Positions 4,674-5,575 of a DNA stretch of 5,575 nt are shown in pieces. Position 1 is the first letter of the stretch. Each line of letters starts with the position of its first letter. A model generated the notes under the pieces. That model had not been told where the DNA came from. It was given only the letters and a program-made list of their open reading frames with translations, and made no database searches. Source of the DNA: Mxb001 sp049317345 (GTDB lineage Bacteria; Actinomycetota; Actinomycetes; S36-B12); contig JBMOIL010000152.1 of assembly GCA_049317345.1 (NCBI GenBank), positions 1 through 5,575 of the forward strand, read 5' to 3'. Position numbers and translations under genes: made by a program.

Positions 4674-5270
4674 GTGCCCGAAGTCGCTATCCAAGCTGCC
4701 GCGTCGGTCTATGCGGTGCTTGGCGCCTTCCTGGCGGTGCCCCAACTAGTACGTTTGATCCGCACGCGCAGGACAGAAGGTCTTTCTCTGCCTGGCTGGG
4801 TAAACGGCTGTCTCAGTTATGGCGCATGGCTCGTCTACTTGGCAAGTGAGGCAGCTTGGCCGCTTTTCCTAGCAACTTTGGTCGCCGCCATCCCATGGGT
4901 AGCCGTAACTGTCGTGATTGCCGTGTGGAGTGGCCGCTGGTCATTCCCGGAGTGGGTACCGGTTCTCACCTGGGGTGCCGTGTTGCTATGCATGCTTTCT
5001 GCGTCGTTCGCGGGCCACAGGGCCGCGGTAGGTGCCGTGCTGGCGTTCTCCGCCTTGTGGGCCTACGGCCCCTCGCTGGTTCAAGCCTTGAGGTCAGTCG
5101 ACGTGAGTGGCCTGTCCCCGGTGACGTGGTCCCTAGGAGTGGCAGTGGGAATCGCCTACTCCCTGGCCGGATGGGGGCTGTGGGCGGCAATGGCATACGG
5201 GCTCACTGCGACAGCGTTGTGCCTAGGCGTTGTCATGCGTATCTGGTGGGTGCGCGCCCGTACTACGTAG
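4674..5270 (+). CDS. PQ-loop repeat membrane protein (SWEET/cystinosin-like fold)
   Basis: A 198-residue integral membrane protein with about six or seven hydrophobic segments arranged as two homologous halves. Repeat 1 starts AFLAVPQLVRLIRTRRTEGLSLPGW (18-42), with the PQ motif at P23-Q24. Repeat 2 has YGPSLVQALRSVDVSGLSPVTW (131-152), where the pair is P133-S134. PQ-loop proteins include SWEET/SemiSWEET sugar carriers and the lysosomal cystine exporter cystinosin; most bacterial members are uncharacterised. The GTG start lies seven bases after the lipoprotein stop with no clear Shine-Dalgarno, so translation probably depends on coupling, and it shares the lipoprotein's transcript. Codon use is less biased and somewhat richer in A/T-ended codons than the lipoprotein gene. 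Its place beside a thiol dioxygenase and rhodanese makes a sulfur-amino-acid role conceivable but unproven. Confidence 0.85.
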   Translation: MPEVAIQAAASVYAVLGAFLAVPQLVRLIRTRRTEGLSLPGWVNGCLSYGAWLVYLASEAAWPLFLATLVAAIPWVAVTVVIAVWSGRWSFPEWVPVLTWGAVLLCMLSASFAGHRAAVGAVLAFSALWAYGPSLVQALRSVDVSGLSPVTWSLGVAVGIAYSLAGWGLWAAMAYGLTATALCLGVVMRIWWVRARTT

Positions 5271-5275
5271 AGGGG

Positions 5276-5314
5276 GACGGATGCCCATCGGGCTGGGACT
5301 CCGGTCGGTCCGTC
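5276..5314 (+). terminator. Possible terminator hairpin after the PQ-loop gene
   Basis: GACGGA (5276-5281) pairs perfectly with TCCGTC (5309-5314), and a small GCCC-ATC-GGGC hairpin (5283-5293) sits inside the loop. The structure begins five bases after the stop codon. The loop is long and no T-tract follows, so the call rests mainly on position. Confidence 0.3.
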
Positions 5315-5411
5315 GCGGCAGTGTCGTGATTGGCCCATGCCGACATCGCGTCTCTGTGGTGAGTCGCGGGACTTGAAGGTGGCTGAGGAAGTCTAGTCGG
5401 GCCCACTTCTC

Positions 5412-5425
5412 GGAGCTACTGCTCC
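5412..5425. terminator. Short hairpin in the convergent intergenic region
   Basis: GGAGC-TACT-GCTCC is a perfect 5-bp stem with a tetraloop, roughly midway between the converging genes. It could act on either strand, but the stem is short and has no T-tract. Confidence 0.25.
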
Positions 5426-5503
5426 TCGCGATACAGACGATACGCCAATCCGACCTGCGGTGCGCTTAGCTGGGGCTCTCCGTGTAGTCGCGTCCGCGAT
5501 CCC

Positions 5504-5575
5504 CTAGGTCTCTCCGCTGGCGCACGGCACGCAGAGCACGGCCCACGGGTGGATCTCGAGTCGCCCCTCGGGGAT
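5504..5575 (-). CDS. DksA/TraR-type zinc-finger protein, C-terminal fragment
   Basis: Reading inward from the right edge on the minus strand, 23 codons end at TAG (5506-5504). The peptide has IPEGRLEIHPWAVLCVPCA followed by SGET. The order Ile-Pro-Glu-x-Arg-Leu-Glu, then x-x-Pro-x-Ala, then Cys-x-x-Cys is the C-terminal half of the four-cysteine zinc finger of the DksA/TraR family, whose members bind RNA polymerase through its secondary channel and alter transcription. The two visible cysteines are the second Zn-binding pair; the first pair, the coiled-coil tip and the start lie outside the window. It converges with the PQ-loop gene and has no evident link with the transporter. The family call rests on a short but well-matching segment. 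Confidence 0.7.
   Translation of the reverse strand: MPEGRLEIHPWAVLCVPCASGET

Larger units (their letters stand above)
5271..5503. other. Intergenic region between convergent genes
   Basis: This stretch separates the plus-strand PQ-loop gene from the minus-strand zinc-finger gene, so it should contain terminators for both. Two hairpin candidates are visible (5276-5314 and 5412-5425). No convincing gene, T-tract or RNA was seen. A CGATAC direct repeat three bases apart (5429-5434, 5438-5443) is too short to interpret. Confidence 0.5.

Noticed and set aside
3575..4880. Exact 12-base repeat CTAGCAACTTTG at 3575-3586 (lipoprotein promoter spacer) and 4869-4880 (inside the PQ-loop gene).
   Set aside because: One such match is about what chance predicts for 12-mers in a window of this size, and the second copy is ordinary coding sequence (Leu-Ala-Thr-Leu).
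5418..5575. Second open minus-strand frame at the right edge, ending with GLAYRLYREEQ before TAG at 5420-5418.
   Set aside because: It overlaps the frame with the DksA/TraR zinc-finger motif, and its upstream half is Arg/Pro-rich shadow sequence with no ATG; the zinc-finger frame is the better supported.

Overview
The window is GC-rich DNA with a strong third-position G/C bias, GTG starts and protein families typical of high-GC Actinobacteria. The species cannot be named from the sequence. There are no rRNA or tRNA genes, CRISPR arrays or insertion sequences.

Layout, left to right. (1) Positions 1-61 hold the first 20 codons of an unidentified minus-strand gene that runs off the left edge. 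(2) Positions 62-236 are intergenic, with a palindrome and a hairpin that could end the next gene. (3) 237-1184 (-) encodes the ATPase of an osmoprotectant/betaine-type (OpuC/ProU-like) ABC importer. (4) 1185-1272 is a divergent promoter region. (5) On the plus strand follows a tight series: a cysteine-dioxygenase-like cupin (1273-1746), a single-domain rhodanese (1727-2155) and two OpuC-type permeases (2159-2839 and 2839-3528). (6) A strong promoter in 3565-3594 precedes the lipoprotein substrate-binding gene (3647-4666). A two-repeat PQ-loop membrane protein follows 7 nt later (4674-5270). (7) The right edge (5504-5575, -) holds the last 23 codons of a DksA/TraR-type zinc-finger protein, convergent with the PQ-loop gene.

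Taken together, the window encodes a complete ABC importer (ATPase, two permeases, binding lipoprotein). Its permeases are co-transcribed with two sulfur-handling enzymes: a non-haem-iron thiol dioxygenase and a persulfide/sulfur transferase. The dioxygenase-rhodanese pair is, to my knowledge, common in Actinobacteria. What stands out is its tight coupling to a betaine-family importer and a PQ-loop protein. I infer that the imported solute may be a sulfur-containing, possibly betaine-like compound (ergothioneine is one precedent for this transporter family), or that the locus links cysteine oxidation toward taurine-type osmolytes with osmolyte uptake. The sequence alone does not decide between these.
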